Source: DAISJI01 sp964559835
GTDB lineage: Bacteria > Acidobacteriota > Terriglobia > Terriglobales > Acidobacteriaceae
Assembly: GCA_964559835.1 (NCBI GenBank)
Contig: CAZLJE010000014.1
Location: 1 to 64,000, forward strand
Direction: 5' to 3'
DNA: 64,000 nt
Part shown: piece by piece, positions 51,292 to 59,608 of the stretch
How positions within the stretch are numbered: position 1 is the stretch's first letter
Layout: every line of letters starts with the position of its first letter
Program-made: the position numbers and the translations under genes
The notes under the pieces: model-generated
Database searches by the model: none
Told to the model about the DNA's origin: nothing
What the model saw: the letters and a program-made list of their open reading frames with translations, nothing else

Positions 51292-51492
51292 ATGAAACAA
51301 CACCAGACGAGTCAGCATCCGGGTCCGTTCCGAATTCCGCGTGTTGACGCGGAATTCGCCGGAATTCTGGTCGCGGTCGGATTCGTGGTCATGGGAGTCG
51401 TGGCGATCCCAATCGTAAAGTGGTTTCTGCTCGGGGCGTTGTTGCTTGGTGGCGTGTTCGCTCTGGTTCGCCACTTCGCGGAACGAGAATAG
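51292..51492 (+). CDS. 66-residue membrane protein
   Basis: Start at the ATG at 51292; upstream codons run through short GATTGATGATTGTCGATT repeats. A polar N-terminus (QHQTSQHPGPFRIPRVD) is followed by two hydrophobic segments, AGILVAVGFVVMGVVAIPIV and KWFLLGALLLGGVFALVRHF. No family is recognised. It is the last gene of the PspA operon. Confidence 0.65.
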   Translation: MKQHQTSQHPGPFRIPRVDAEFAGILVAVGFVVMGVVAIPIVKWFLLGALLLGGVFALVRHFAERE

Positions 51493-51504
51493 AAGAATTT
51501 GAGT

Positions 51505-51530
51505 GGACTCGGCTGCCCTCAGCCGGGTCG
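51505..51530. repeat. CGGCTGCCCTCAGCCGG palindrome, copy 2
   Basis: GGACTCGGCTG-CCCT-CAGCCGGGTC, a near copy of the hairpin at 4082. It separates the PspA operon from the sulfite oxidase gene. Confidence 0.55.
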
Positions 51531-51592
51531 GCTACCCATGCGTTGCGTCGGAGCTACGACTCCCGTATAGTTTTTGCCACGCGGGGTGGAAA

Positions 51593-52765
51593 ATGGGAAT
51601 TTCCCGGCGTGATTTCCTAGGCAAGTCTCTGGTGACGGGCACAGCCCTGGTGTTTGGTAGTCGTATCGGGTGGCCTGAGTTCGCTGATGCGCAGGCACCC
51701 GTTCCCGGCAAAGAGCGGCTGATTATCCGTTCCCTCCGTTTCTACGATCTCGAGACTCCAGTCAACCTGCTCGACTCATGGATCACTCCTGTCAATCTTT
51801 TCTTCGTTCGCAACCACATGTCGGAGCCGACCGCGTTCGACTCGGAAAGTTACCGTCTGAAGATCACCGGTGAGGTCGAACATCCGCTGGAGTTGTCGCT
51901 GGCCGATCTGTCGAAGATGGAGCCTGCGACGGTAACGAACACTCTCGAGTGTGCCGGAAACGGTCGCGCGTTCTATGAGCCGCGTGTGCCCGGGGTGCAA
52001 TGGCAGCGAGGAGCCGTCGGAAACGCGCGCTGGACCGGGCCTCGACTGAAAGACGTGCTGCAGCGTGCCGGCGTAAAGGAAACTGGAAGGTTCATCGCTT
52101 TTGTCGGCCTCGACGAACCGCCCAGCAAAGTGCCGCAGTTCATTCGCGGCATTCCGGTCGACAAGGCGATGGATCCCGACACCTTGCTGGCCATGCGCAT
52201 GAACGGCGGCACGCTTCTGAAACATCACGGATTTCCGGTGCGCGCCATGACGCCAGGATGGATCGGCGCCGCATCCTGCAAGTGGCTGACAGAAATTCGG
52301 GTGCTCGATAAGGAATTCGACGGCAACTTCATGAAACCCGGATATCGCCTGCCGGTGAATCCGGTAAAACCGGGCGGCGATGTCGTCGGCGATACGCAGC
52401 CGATCACGCGTTTGAACGTGAAATCTATATTCACGCGCCCTAGTGATGGAACCAAGGTGAAAGTAGGACGTGATGTGCCGCTTACGGGCGTGGCATGGGC
52501 GGGAGAAGCTCAAATCAAAGCAGTTTATCTTTCGGCGGATGCTGGACAGACCTGGGCAGCAGCCACGGAGCTCGGCCCGGAGAATCAGAAGTATGCATGG
52601 CGAACCTGGCGAAGCGTCTGGAAACCGCCGAAGCCGGGTGAATACATCATCATGGTGAGCGCGACGGATAGCACGAGGCGTAAACAACCATCCACCTCGC
52701 CGTGGAACCCCAGTGGGTATCTGTGGAATGGATATGACCAGGTGAAGCTCTATGCTGAAAGGTAG
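51593..52765 (+). CDS. sulfite oxidase family molybdopterin oxidoreductase
   Basis: 390 residues from the ATG at 51593. A twin-arginine signal (SRRDFLGKS, then a hydrophobic stretch to ADAQA) sends the folded enzyme to the periplasm. The molybdopterin domain has the Mo ligand Cys120 in NTLECAGNGRAFY, plus QWQRGAVGNARWTGPRLKDV and GFPVRAMTPGWIGAASCKWL; the C-terminal Mo-co dimerisation domain (~275-385) ends NPSGYLWNGYDQVKL. Substrate is probably sulfite, with an adjacent cytochrome as electron acceptor (Sor/SoxCD-like pairing). The gene overlaps the cytochrome gene by 14 nt. Confidence 0.92.
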   Translation: MGISRRDFLGKSLVTGTALVFGSRIGWPEFADAQAPVPGKERLIIRSLRFYDLETPVNLLDSWITPVNLFFVRNHMSEPTAFDSESYRLKITGEVEHPLELSLADLSKMEPATVTNTLECAGNGRAFYEPRVPGVQWQRGAVGNARWTGPRLKDVLQRAGVKETGRFIAFVGLDEPPSKVPQFIRGIPVDKAMDPDTLLAMRMNGGTLLKHHGFPVRAMTPGWIGAASCKWLTEIRVLDKEFDGNFMKPGYRLPVNPVKPGGDVVGDTQPITRLNVKSIFTRPSDGTKVKVGRDVPLTGVAWAGEAQIKAVYLSADAGQTWAAATELGPENQKYAWRTWRSVWKPPKPGEYIIMVSATDSTRRKQPSTSPWNPSGYLWNGYDQVKLYAER

Positions 52766-53084
52766 GCTGTTCCTGCATCTTTGCTTCTACGTTGCCGCAC
52801 CCCTCCTGTTGCACGCCCAAGGTCCCGCGCCAGAGCTTCCACCTGCGCCGATCCAGCCCAAGGTGAAGACCGCGTGCCTGGAGTGCCACGATTCCGGCAT
52901 CATCGTGCAGCAGCGTCTGGATAAGAAGAACTGGGGCAAGGAAGTGGACAAGATGATGCGCTGGGGCGCGCTGGTAGAGAAAGAAGATCGCGACGCCTTC
53001 GTGGATTATTTGTCCGCGAACTTCCCGGCCGACAAACCCCCGGCCGCGCCCAAGTATGCGCCTCAGCGCAATTCAGCCAAGTAG
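52752..53084 (+). CDS. monohaem c-type cytochrome, partner of the sulfite oxidase
   Basis: 110 residues. A signal peptide (LHLCFYVAAPLLLHAQ) is followed by a Pro-rich linker and one haem site CLECH at 42-46. The rest is a short helical domain (QQRLDKKNWGKEVDKMMRWG; Met48-51 could be the distal ligand) and FVDYLSANFPADKPP. This is the compact c-type cytochrome fold seen as the SorB-type subunit. The 14-nt overlap with the molybdenum enzyme indicates stoichiometric translation of a periplasmic electron-transfer pair. Confidence 0.88.
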   Translation: MLKGRLFLHLCFYVAAPLLLHAQGPAPELPPAPIQPKVKTACLECHDSGIIVQQRLDKKNWGKEVDKMMRWGALVEKEDRDAFVDYLSANFPADKPPAAPKYAPQRNSAK

Positions 53085-54416
53085 CTACTTCCCGGTCGCT
53101 TCGCCTTTCGCCAGTAGCGGCGGCGCTTTCGACAGCTCCAGCTCCGGTTGCGCGCCTTCTTCGCCGCTGATCGCGGTGACGCGGTTGCGATAGGTCTTCA
53201 GGTGACGCGCGGCGGTTTCGTACGCTTTCTGCGCTTTTTCCAGTCCGGAGCCGACGTTGTCGAACTGCGTCTGGAAATGACGGAGAGCGTCCTGCGCCCG
53301 GGCGATGTCGGCTCGCGTCTCTTCGAAGCGCGCTGCGACTTCGTACCATTTGTAAGCGAGAGCGATGGTACGGATGGTCATCAGCAGCGTGTTCGGGGAG
53401 ACGGGGAACACCTGCAGCTTGCTCATCGCTTCCATCGCTTCGGTGCTGCGGATCGCCTCAAGGTAAAGCGTTTCGCTCGGCAGATACATCAGTGCGACGT
53501 CCATCGTGCCGTGCTCGGTGTTGATGTATCCCGCGATGCGCTTCGCCTGGTCGCGGAGCACGCGAGCAAGATTCACGCGCGCCTCTTCCAGCTTCGCATC
53601 GTCGCTGACCTCGAATAGCGGCAGGACTTGCTCGCGTGGAAATTTCGCATCGATCGGCAGCAAACGATCCGGGAACTTGATGACCGCGTCCACGCGTCCG
53701 TCACCCAGCGGATACTGGCGCTCGTACATGTGAGACGGAAGGAAGTCCTCCAGCAGGCGCTCCAGCGTGGCTTCGCCGAATTTACCGCGCAGGTGCGGGA
53801 GCTTCAGCAGGTTATTCAGGTCGTTGATGGAGTTGCCGATGGTTCCGACCTGACGCAGTTGTTCTTCGGCTTTGGCGAGGTGCTGCTGTACCTTCTCAAA
53901 CTGCGCGAAACCTTCCTTCAGGTTCTGGTCGAGTTTGGACTGGACCTGGTCGTTGATCGCCAGCAGCTTTTCGTCGACCTTGCCACGGATGGCTTCGAGC
54001 TTCTGCTCGGTCCGCTGGTTGAGGCCGTCGAACTCACGCTTCAGCTCCGCGGTAGTGTTGGTCAGCGAGGCAGTCAGTTCCTTGCGCGCTTCAGCGAGGC
54101 CGGTGGCCTGCTCGCGCCGTCCGGTCGAGAGCTGTGCCTCGACACTTCCATGCATCTCTTTGAAGCCTTGCGACAACCGGTCCGAGACTTCCTGGCGAAG
54201 GTCGCCTTTCGTCTGTTCCAGCCGCGACGCCATGTCTCCGCGTGCCGACGCGAACTTCTCCGACAGGCTGCGTTCGAGGCTTTGCACCGTTTGGCCCAGC
54301 GTTGTCAGCGCGGCCTGCGGGTCGGACGCTTTGGAGACACGCAACCACAAAGCGACCGCCACAGCGAGGCTTGCTGCTGAAAATACGAACACGGCGATGA
54401 GAAGTGCGTTCACCAT
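53085..54416 (-). CDS. rmuC: DNA recombination protein RmuC
   Basis: 443 residues. One N-terminal membrane helix (ALLIAVFVFSAASLAVAVAL) precedes a coiled coil (~25-190). The RmuC nuclease-like domain (~195-400) follows: GTIGNSINDLNNLLKLPHLR, GKFGEATLERLLEDFLPSHM, DAVIKFPDRLLPIDAKFPRE and ALMYLPSETLYLEAIRS. RmuC limits inversions and helps guard against foreign DNA. Its stop abuts that of the cytochrome gene (convergent). Confidence 0.93.
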   Translation of the reverse strand: MVNALLIAVFVFSAASLAVAVALWLRVSKASDPQAALTTLGQTVQSLERSLSEKFASARGDMASRLEQTKGDLRQEVSDRLSQGFKEMHGSVEAQLSTGRREQATGLAEARKELTASLTNTTAELKREFDGLNQRTEQKLEAIRGKVDEKLLAINDQVQSKLDQNLKEGFAQFEKVQQHLAKAEEQLRQVGTIGNSINDLNNLLKLPHLRGKFGEATLERLLEDFLPSHMYERQYPLGDGRVDAVIKFPDRLLPIDAKFPREQVLPLFEVSDDAKLEEARVNLARVLRDQAKRIAGYINTEHGTMDVALMYLPSETLYLEAIRSTEAMEAMSKLQVFPVSPNTLLMTIRTIALAYKWYEVAARFEETRADIARAQDALRHFQTQFDNVGSGLEKAQKAYETAARHLKTYRNRVTAISGEEGAQPELELSKAPPLLAKGEATGK

Positions 54417-54490
54417 TTGAATCAGTGGAGAAGGCGCATCGTAACACGGTTTACTTCGCCTTGTATTCGCCTTGCGGTGGAAATCGCGTT

Positions 54491-54541
54491 GAAAAAAACG
54501 CGGGCGACCGAAGGGATCGGTGGGCGGCCGCCCGCGCTTTG
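54491..54541 (-). terminator. intrinsic terminator for minus-strand transcripts
   Basis: On the minus strand AAAGCGCGGGCGG...CCCGCGTTTTTTTC forms a GC-rich hairpin with a run of seven T, after the small secreted gene and before rmuC. CTCTCCCGTGGAGAG at 54544 is a second small hairpin. The rest of 54417-54694 holds GGCTTCAGGCTTTAGGCTTC short repeats. Confidence 0.75.
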
Positions 54542-54694
54542 GTACCTCTCCCGTGGAGAGTACGGGAGAGGGCCTCCTGCCCCAGGAGAGTGTGACAGGA
54601 GAACTTGAAGAAGGCGTTCGGCTTCAGGCTTTAGGCTTCAAGAAAAGAAGCCAAACCATGTGAGCCAGCGCTTCGAAAAACTGGGTCCAAGTGA

Positions 54695-54961
54695 TTAACA
54701 GAGACGTGCTGAGGTGAGATCCACGATGGCGCTGCCGGCGAGCACCAACTGTTGTTCGGCTTCCCAGGTCGGATGGCCGAGAGCATGGATCCACGCTATA
54801 CCGGGGGCAAAGTGCGCCATGGGAACAGCCACAAGCGGCGGCGCAACGTTTTGCGGTGTGCGAATCGTCGTCAACTCGGAGGCCGCAAACGGCGATACGA
54901 GGATGGCGAACACGCTCAGGGCGAGCGTTAAAGCCAACATCGATCGCATGCGGCTGGTCAC
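54695..54961 (-). CDS. small secreted protein of unknown function
   Basis: 88 residues (or 84 from Met5). A signal peptide (MLALTLALSVFAILVSPFAA) is followed by about 60 residues with no recognised domain (TPQNVAPPLVAVPMAHFAPG, IAWIHALGHPTWEAEQQLVL). A terminator follows on the same strand. It may be transcribed with the upstream Ndh-2 gene, 53 nt away. Confidence 0.55.
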   Translation of the reverse strand: MTSRMRSMLALTLALSVFAILVSPFAASELTTIRTPQNVAPPLVAVPMAHFAPGIAWIHALGHPTWEAEQQLVLAGSAIVDLTSARLC

Positions 54962-55014
54962 GTCCTAGAAATATCTCCCGAAATGGGATTGGTCAAGCGC
55001 AATTCCAGAGTAGT

Positions 55015-56286
55015 TCATGCTCCCGAGTCGAATCCTGGAAGCTTTGTACTTCCGGTGATGAGGCGAGCCGAGCGCTGATAGGTCACGTAAGCCCAAGCCC
55101 ATTCGATCAGCACCAGGACGCGGTTACGGAAGCCGACGAGGTACAGGATGTGGATGAAGATCCACAGAAACCAGGCGACGAAGCCGGAGAAATGCAGGCG
55201 TCCGAGGTCAGCGACAGCAGCGGCGCGGCCGATGGTGGCCAGGGAGCCTTTGTCGAGATAGGAAAACGGCTGTCGCGGCTTGCCGCGCAGGTCGCGCAGG
55301 ATCGTGCGTCCGACGAACTTGCCTTGCTGGAGCGCGACGGGCGCGACTCCGGGCAGCGAATTGCCATCCTTTCCCTTCGCCGAAGCCATGTCGCCGATGA
55401 CGAAGACGTCCGGCTGTCCGGGAACGCTCAGGTCGGAGGCAACGACGACTCGTCCCTGACGGTCGGTCTCACCCAACATACGGCCGAGCGGCGAGGCGGC
55501 AACGCCCGCTGCCCAGAGTGTCACTGCCGATGGAAGAATTGTGTCGCCGAAGCGCAGGTGGCCTGGCTCAATGTCGGTCACGCGCGTGCTCAGGTGGACT
55601 TCAACGCCGAGCTTTTCGAGTTGGCGGCGCGCGCTTTCCGACAGGTCCCTCGGGTAACCGGGCAACACGCGATCCATGGCTTCGACCAGGATGACGCGGG
55701 TGTGGCTCGGATTGATGGCGCGGAAGTCAGAGACCAGTGACTTGCGCGCGATCTCGACCAGAGTTCCCGCGAGTTCCACGCCGGTCGGACCACCGCCGAC
55801 GATGACGAAGTTCAGCGGCGGGTGATTGCCGGTGGCGATGGCGTCGCGTTCGGCGAGCTCGAAAGCCAACAGCACGCGACGACGGATCTCGAGCGCGTCC
55901 TCGATCGTCTTCAAGCCAGGCGCAAGCGGAGCCCACTGGTCGTTGCCGAAGTAGGAGTGCGTGGCTCCGGCGGCGACGACGAGGTAGTCGTACGCGACGT
56001 CTTCACCGGTGGACATATGTACGGTCCGGCGTTCCAGATCGACTGTGGTGACATCGCCGAGAAGGACTTCGGTGTTGCGGAACTTGCGGAGGACGCTGCG
56101 AATCGGGGCGGCGATCTCTCCGGGAGAGAGGCCGGCGGTCGCGACCTCGTAGAGCAGCGGCTGAAAGGTGTGGTGGTTCTTGCGGTCGATCAAGGTCACC
56201 GAAACGGGGTGAGGCGCGAGAGCCAAAGCAGCGTTGAGGCCGCCGAATCCACCGCCGACGATCACGATACGCGGAGCGCTCATCAC
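55015..56286 (-). CDS. ndh: type II NADH dehydrogenase
   Basis: 423 residues. FAD-binding GGGFGGLNAALAL lies at the N-terminus with LIDRKNHHTFQPLLYEVATA, the motif of Ndh-2 and related flavoproteins. The NADH-binding GGGPTGVELAGTLVEIAR is at ~170, and a third conserved block VFVIGDMASAKGKDGNSLPG at ~290 closes FAD. The C-terminal SGFVAWFLWIFIHILYLVGF gives the membrane-binding segment. It passes electrons from NADH to menaquinone without proton pumping, complementing complex I. Confidence 0.93.
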   Translation of the reverse strand: MMSAPRIVIVGGGFGGLNAALALAPHPVSVTLIDRKNHHTFQPLLYEVATAGLSPGEIAAPIRSVLRKFRNTEVLLGDVTTVDLERRTVHMSTGEDVAYDYLVVAAGATHSYFGNDQWAPLAPGLKTIEDALEIRRRVLLAFELAERDAIATGNHPPLNFVIVGGGPTGVELAGTLVEIARKSLVSDFRAINPSHTRVILVEAMDRVLPGYPRDLSESARRQLEKLGVEVHLSTRVTDIEPGHLRFGDTILPSAVTLWAAGVAASPLGRMLGETDRQGRVVVASDLSVPGQPDVFVIGDMASAKGKDGNSLPGVAPVALQQGKFVGRTILRDLRGKPRQPFSYLDKGSLATIGRAAAVADLGRLHFSGFVAWFLWIFIHILYLVGFRNRVLVLIEWAWAYVTYQRSARLITGSTKLPGFDSGA

Positions 56287-56548
56287 TCATTGGACGACGC
56301 GAGAGCGATGGAGGAGCGGGGAAAAACGGTTGTAAGTTGTACGTTGAAAGTTGCAAGTTGGTTAGGCGCCGGTGTGCTCCCTCGGTATTTTGGGAGGTAA
56401 ATCCTCGGGGATAAAAGAGTTACTTGTGACAGGTAAGTGTTGGCAAGACATTTTCGATTTTGATCTCTGAGTGGACAACAACCCCGGGTAAGCCAAAGGC
56501 GGGCTTTACCCACCCGCCACACGGTTCGGTGAAACTGTCACCGTCACA

Positions 56549-56564
56549 TGTGACGGACGTCACA
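56549..56564. promoter_or_regulatory. CRP/FNR-like operator TGTGACGGACGTCACA before the dihaem cytochrome gene
   Basis: A perfect TGTGA-N6-TCACA box ~100 nt upstream of the ATG at 56665. It overlaps a second exact palindrome, CCGTCACATGTGACGG (56541-56556), so two offset half-site pairs share the region. The 378-bp spacer 56287-56664 contains no other recognisable feature besides short CGTTGAAAGTTGCAAGTTGG repeats. Confidence 0.6.
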
Positions 56565-56664
56565 CGCTGTTGTGCGGTGATGGGTGGAAACTCGGTGTAG
56601 CGGGTGAGTCGTCACACGATATACGCCAGCGATTTAGAACACGACACCCCCGATCGGAGATGGT

Positions 56665-57552
56665 ATGCGTACGAGGTTCGCCGCACTAGCCGCAGTATTA
56701 ACGCTTCTGGCAGGATCCGGGTTCGGGCAAGTCGTCACCGGCGTGGAAGGCGAGAGCTGGCTGGAGCACCTCGGCCGGTCCTTCGGCGAAACCAGCATGG
56801 GGAAATCGTCGGGAGTGTATGGCCCGAGCGCGCCCTTGCCCGCGCAGTGGCCTCCTGCGCACCCCAATCTGACCGTTTCCACTACGTTCACCGGGCAGAG
56901 CACCAGACTCACGGGGGCCGATCTCTACCGCATGAAGTGCCAGGCCTGCCATGGACCGGAAGGCAAGGGTGCGCCGCCGGAGATCAATTCCGTCCTGAAC
57001 CCAGTGCGCGCAACGTCAGCGCAGATGTACATCGAGCGCATGAAGAAGGTCGGAATGGACGTATCGATGAAAGACGCCCAGGCGCTCGCGAAACAGGCGG
57101 AGGGCACGTTACTGAAACGACTGCATGCCGGGGGCACCGACATGCCTTCGCCCAACCCGTACCTCAGTGATGCGGAGGTCCGGTCCTTGTACGCATACCT
57201 GCGGCAACTCGCTGCCGTTCCCGGCGCCGAAAAACAGCAGGTCCCGATCACCGTCACCCCGTTGCGAGTGGGTGAGCACATCGTGAAGTCCACGTGTCAT
57301 ATCTGCCACGCGGCGACCGGCCACAACCCCAGTCCGCAGGAAATTCTCCAAGGCAGGATCCCGCCGCTCAGCACGCTCACATCACGGTTGAGCGTGAACG
57401 AATTCGTGACCAAAGTAACAGTGGGATCGCCTGTGGTGGAAGGGCAGCTTACGCTTCCGGCCCGCGGACGCATGCCCGCGTTTCCTTATCTCAAGCCGGA
57501 CGAAGTCGCGGATGCGTATCTGTACCTGTCGCTGTACCCGCCTAAGCGGTAG
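56665..57552 (+). CDS. dihaem c-type cytochrome, periplasmic
   Basis: 295 residues. A signal peptide (FAALAAVLTLLAGSGFGQ) is followed by two cytochrome c domains with haem sites CQACH (92-96) and CHICH (211-215). The first is a class I-like domain with GPEGKGAPPEIN and MPSPNPYLSDAEVRSLYAYL (Met160 as probable distal ligand); the second ends RGRMPAFPYLKPDEVADAYL. Such proteins shuttle electrons in the periplasm. It is followed by a terminator and then the cytochrome-porin gene; both have TGTGA-N6-TCACA boxes, so they are probably co-regulated though not co-transcribed. Confidence 0.9.
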   Translation: MRTRFAALAAVLTLLAGSGFGQVVTGVEGESWLEHLGRSFGETSMGKSSGVYGPSAPLPAQWPPAHPNLTVSTTFTGQSTRLTGADLYRMKCQACHGPEGKGAPPEINSVLNPVRATSAQMYIERMKKVGMDVSMKDAQALAKQAEGTLLKRLHAGGTDMPSPNPYLSDAEVRSLYAYLRQLAAVPGAEKQQVPITVTPLRVGEHIVKSTCHICHAATGHNPSPQEILQGRIPPLSTLTSRLSVNEFVTKVTVGSPVVEGQLTLPARGRMPAFPYLKPDEVADAYLYLSLYPPKR

Positions 57553-57568
57553 GTGGGTTTGTTCCTGG

Positions 57569-57610
57569 CGAAGAGAATCGCGATTCAGGCGCTTCTCTTC
57601 TTGTTTTTTC
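57569..57610 (+). terminator. intrinsic terminator after the dihaem cytochrome gene
   Basis: GAAGAGAA...TTCTCTTC hairpin (15-base loop) followed by TTGTTTTTT. Confidence 0.8.
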
Positions 57611-57629
57611 CGCCGAGCGTACAGCGCAT

Positions 57630-57683
57630 CGTGACCGGCGGGACGCCGGTGCTAAGAGTGACAGGCGAGACGCCTGCGTTACA
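57630..57683. repeat. GGCGGGACGCC / GGCGAGACGCC palindrome pair
   Basis: GACCGGCGGGACGCCGGTGC and GACAGGCGAGACGCCTGCGT are two small hairpins, the same pair as at 46872-46936. Confidence 0.65.
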
Positions 57684-57718
57684 AGACGGTGATGCCACGT
57701 GCAATTATCACCGCGACT

Positions 57719-57734
57719 TGTGATGGCCGTCACA
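57719..57734. promoter_or_regulatory. CRP/FNR-like operator TGTGATGGCCGTCACA before the cytochrome-porin gene
   Basis: A perfect TGTGA-N6-TCACA box 144 nt upstream of the ATG at 57878, followed by a partial second site (CACGTGATTGTGCG). Confidence 0.6.
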
Positions 57735-57877
57735 CGTGATTGTGCGCGAGCGGGAGGATACTCCGCTCACCCGGGATGAATCGGTAAACGATACATTCGT
57801 TGACGAGATTGCTTTCAAGCACCCAGGGGACAGTCAACCGGCGGCGGTTGAGGGGTCAAACGAAATTCGGAGGCGCA

Positions 57878-59557
57878 ATGCGCAGACCGGCAGCCGTTTT
57901 CATTTTATTCGCCATCGTGGCCGCAGTACTGGCCTCAACACTAGTGAAACCGCAGAAGGCGGACGCGATCCCGGCATTCGCACGCAAGTATGGGACTTCG
58001 TGCACCACCTGCCACGACGACTTCCCCCATCTTAACGACTTCGGTAAAGCGTTCAAGGACGCCGGATTCAAGTTCCCCACCGACGACGCGAGCTTCATCA
58101 AAGTCCCGCCGGTAATGCTGGGCGCGCCGGCGCAGAAAGAGCTCTGGCCGAAGACGGTGTGGCCCGGCGTCATCGACGGCATGCCGCCGATCGGACTGCG
58201 CATGAACAATTTCTTCCAGGTCGTCGGCCGGAACCGCGGGAATTTCGGATCCGTCCCCACCGGCTCGACTACGGCGACGCTTCCGGGCTTTGTTCCGCGC
58301 ACGGATTTCGAGCCCGGATTGTTCAGCATCTTCACCGCCGGAAATTTCGGCAGCGATATCGCGTACTGGGTCGACGACGACATCAGCGTCGCAGGCGCGA
58401 ACAGCAACGGCAGCCTGGGCGACGGCTACCTCAGGTTCGTCAACATCGGACGCTTCGCGCACCTCCCCAAAGACGCGCTGAGCCTGCGCGCCGGCCAGTT
58501 CGAACTCGACCTCCCCTTCTCGCAGGCGCGCAGTTGGAACATCAGCCCGTGGGACATCTACAGCCAGGGCGCGATCGGATCCATCAATCCTAACGCCAAC
58601 GTCCAGCAGAACGTTAACAATACGTTCGCGCTCGCGCATGCCGCCCGGGGTGTTGAACTCAGCGGCGGCCATCACTACGGCGGATATTTCTACTCCCTCG
58701 CGGTCGTCAACCAGACCACCGGCACGCAGGCGATCGACAACAGCGGGCTGGTGCCGTCCGCGACCGGAGCAAACAACGGGGGGCTCGGGTTCGTTTCCGA
58801 TGCCAATTTCAAGGATCTGTACGCGCGCGTCGCGTACAGGTTCAATCTTGAACGCGATGCCGGCAGCCGTCACGCCATCCAGGCAGCCGGCGCCACGGGA
58901 CCTCGCACGCACACGTACTTGACGCTCGGCTCGCTCTACTTTTATGGACGTTCGGTGCAGCGATTCATCGGGCAGAACGCGCTCGGAGCTCCCGCCGCTC
59001 TTACCGCGCGCGAACCGTTCTACCGCGCCGGCGCCGATTTCGATTTCAACTATCGCACCTTCGAGCTGTTCGGACAGTTCGTCTACGGACGCGATCACAA
59101 CCTGCTGCCCTTCAGCGATCTGGCAAATCCCGCCGGCAGCCTGATTCCGCTGCCTGTCGACGGTATGATCCCGCTGGGCTTCGTCCACAGCACGCCGGCA
59201 ACGTTCAACGGCGGGTTCGTCCAGGCCGACTACATGCCGCTGCCGTGGATCATGCTGATCATGCGCTACGACGCGGTGAACTCCTGGGCCGATTTCTCCA
59301 ATGGAGAGGCATCGCTCACCGCCGGCGCGACGGGACAGCCGGTGAACTTCTTCGGCCCGGCGCACCACACGCGCAATCGCTTCACTCCCGGCGTGCAGTT
59401 TCTGATCCACGCGAACATCAAGGCTTCGTTCGAATATCAGATCCGGCCCCAGCAGCAGATCTTGAACGGCGTGAACCCGCTCAATCCGGGCCAGATGGTC
59501 AGCATCAGTCCATTCCGCACCAACACCGCCACGGCGGGGCTGGAATTCGTCTACTAG
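57878..59557 (+). CDS. outer-membrane cytochrome-porin fusion, Cyc2-like
   Basis: 559 residues from the ATG at 57878, preferred because it gives a standard signal peptide (AVFILFAIVAAVLAS to KADA). Next comes IPAFARKYGTSCTTCHDDFP with one haem site (Cys42, Cys45, His46) and LNDFGKAFKDAGFKF, the pattern of Cyc2-type fused cytochromes. The remaining ~480 residues are beta-barrel-like: alternating strands, GLRMNNFFQVVGRN, DIAYWVDDDISVAG, HYGGYFYSLAVVN, TFELFGQFVYGRDHN, MLIMRYDAVNSWADF and a final FEYQIRPQQQ...TAGLEFVY. Cyc2 moves electrons across the outer membrane in Fe(II) oxidisers. A cupredoxin gene follows 51 nt downstream. Confidence 0.85.
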   Translation: MRRPAAVFILFAIVAAVLASTLVKPQKADAIPAFARKYGTSCTTCHDDFPHLNDFGKAFKDAGFKFPTDDASFIKVPPVMLGAPAQKELWPKTVWPGVIDGMPPIGLRMNNFFQVVGRNRGNFGSVPTGSTTATLPGFVPRTDFEPGLFSIFTAGNFGSDIAYWVDDDISVAGANSNGSLGDGYLRFVNIGRFAHLPKDALSLRAGQFELDLPFSQARSWNISPWDIYSQGAIGSINPNANVQQNVNNTFALAHAARGVELSGGHHYGGYFYSLAVVNQTTGTQAIDNSGLVPSATGANNGGLGFVSDANFKDLYARVAYRFNLERDAGSRHAIQAAGATGPRTHTYLTLGSLYFYGRSVQRFIGQNALGAPAALTAREPFYRAGADFDFNYRTFELFGQFVYGRDHNLLPFSDLANPAGSLIPLPVDGMIPLGFVHSTPATFNGGFVQADYMPLPWIMLIMRYDAVNSWADFSNGEASLTAGATGQPVNFFGPAHHTRNRFTPGVQFLIHANIKASFEYQIRPQQQILNGVNPLNPGQMVSISPFRTNTATAGLEFVY

Positions 59558-59608
59558 TAACTAATTCGGGGGAGGCAAACTCCCCCGCCGTACTTATGGA
59601 GGATGGTC

